Part shown: positions 31,217-31,276 of the stretch, one piece after another
Position numbering within the stretch: the first letter of the stretch is position 1
How the letters are laid out: each line of letters opens with the position of its first letter
Origin: Gordonibacter faecis
GTDB taxonomy: Bacteria > Actinomycetota > Coriobacteriia > Coriobacteriales > Eggerthellaceae
DNA length: 31,276 nt
Direction: 5' to 3'
Assembly (NCBI RefSeq): GCF_030077735.1
Contig: NZ_JASJEU010000021.1
Span: 1 to 31,276 of the forward strand
Notes under the pieces: generated by a model
The model's database searches: none
What the model was told of the DNA's origin: nothing
The model's input: the letters and a program-made list of their open reading frames with translations, nothing else
Made by a program: the position numbers and the translations under genes

Positions 31217-31276
31217 ACTGATAATAGTTATTGGGTTGAGGGGTTGAAGAAGATGTGCTGCAATCCTATGCGAAGG

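Overview
The window is GC-rich and densely coded. It carries a 12-helix LuxR-type regulator, several molybdopterin enzymes with ferredoxin-like partners, an OFA-type MFS carrier, YhgE/Pip proteins and BspA/InlB-type surface proteins. That gene set fits an anaerobic gut actinobacterium of class Coriobacteriia, most likely family Eggerthellaceae (inference from gene content and codon use; no rRNA gene is present and I cannot name the genus).

Layout. 1-4333 (+): a glyoxalase-fold (VOC) protein, a LytTR regulator fused to a decayed ABC-ATPase-like domain, and an ABC-2 export system (two paralogous permeases, one ATPase, one 53-aa membrane peptide). 4433-9234 (-): two overlapping YhgE/Pip membrane proteins, convergent with the ABC operon. 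9235-9995: non-coding, rich in palindromes. 9996-14618 (-): visibly AT-richer surface-protein island with a secreted InlB-repeat protein and a BspA-like leucine-rich-repeat/DUF6273 protein. The reading frame of the second protein is broken at two long G homopolymers (12 and 15 nt), as in phase-variable genes. 14619-15097: repeat-rich spacer. 15098-16830 (-): sufS and sufE. 17078-19984 (-): OFA-type MFS transporter and a protein of the L-fucose/L-arabinose isomerase fold. 20397-21174 (+): a possible acyl-carrier-like protein and a DUF6150-like protein. 21403-22902 (-): LuxR regulator, divergent from the main metabolic locus. 23069-31064 (+): an acetylene-hydratase-like Mo/W enzyme with an overlapping two-cluster ferredoxin, a zinc-ribbon/proline-rich miniprotein, a large and small subunit pair resembling pyrogallol hydroxytransferase (transhydroxylase AthL/AthS), and a DASS-type anion transporter, closed by a clear terminator.

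The most interesting system is the 21403-31131 locus. It looks like a regulated module that imports a small organic anion and processes it, or a product of it, with two different Mo/W enzymes. By homology a polyhydroxylated aromatic such as a pyrogallol or gallate derivative is the best guess. The transhydroxylase homologue keeps the His/Asp/Ser active-site residues but appears to lack the catalytic Tyr, so its substrate may be different. The second highlight is the doubly G-tract-interrupted surface protein. The spacers hold at least four kinds of dispersed or palindromic repeats, some related between distant spacers. Homology statements rest on recalled family sequences, not on a search.
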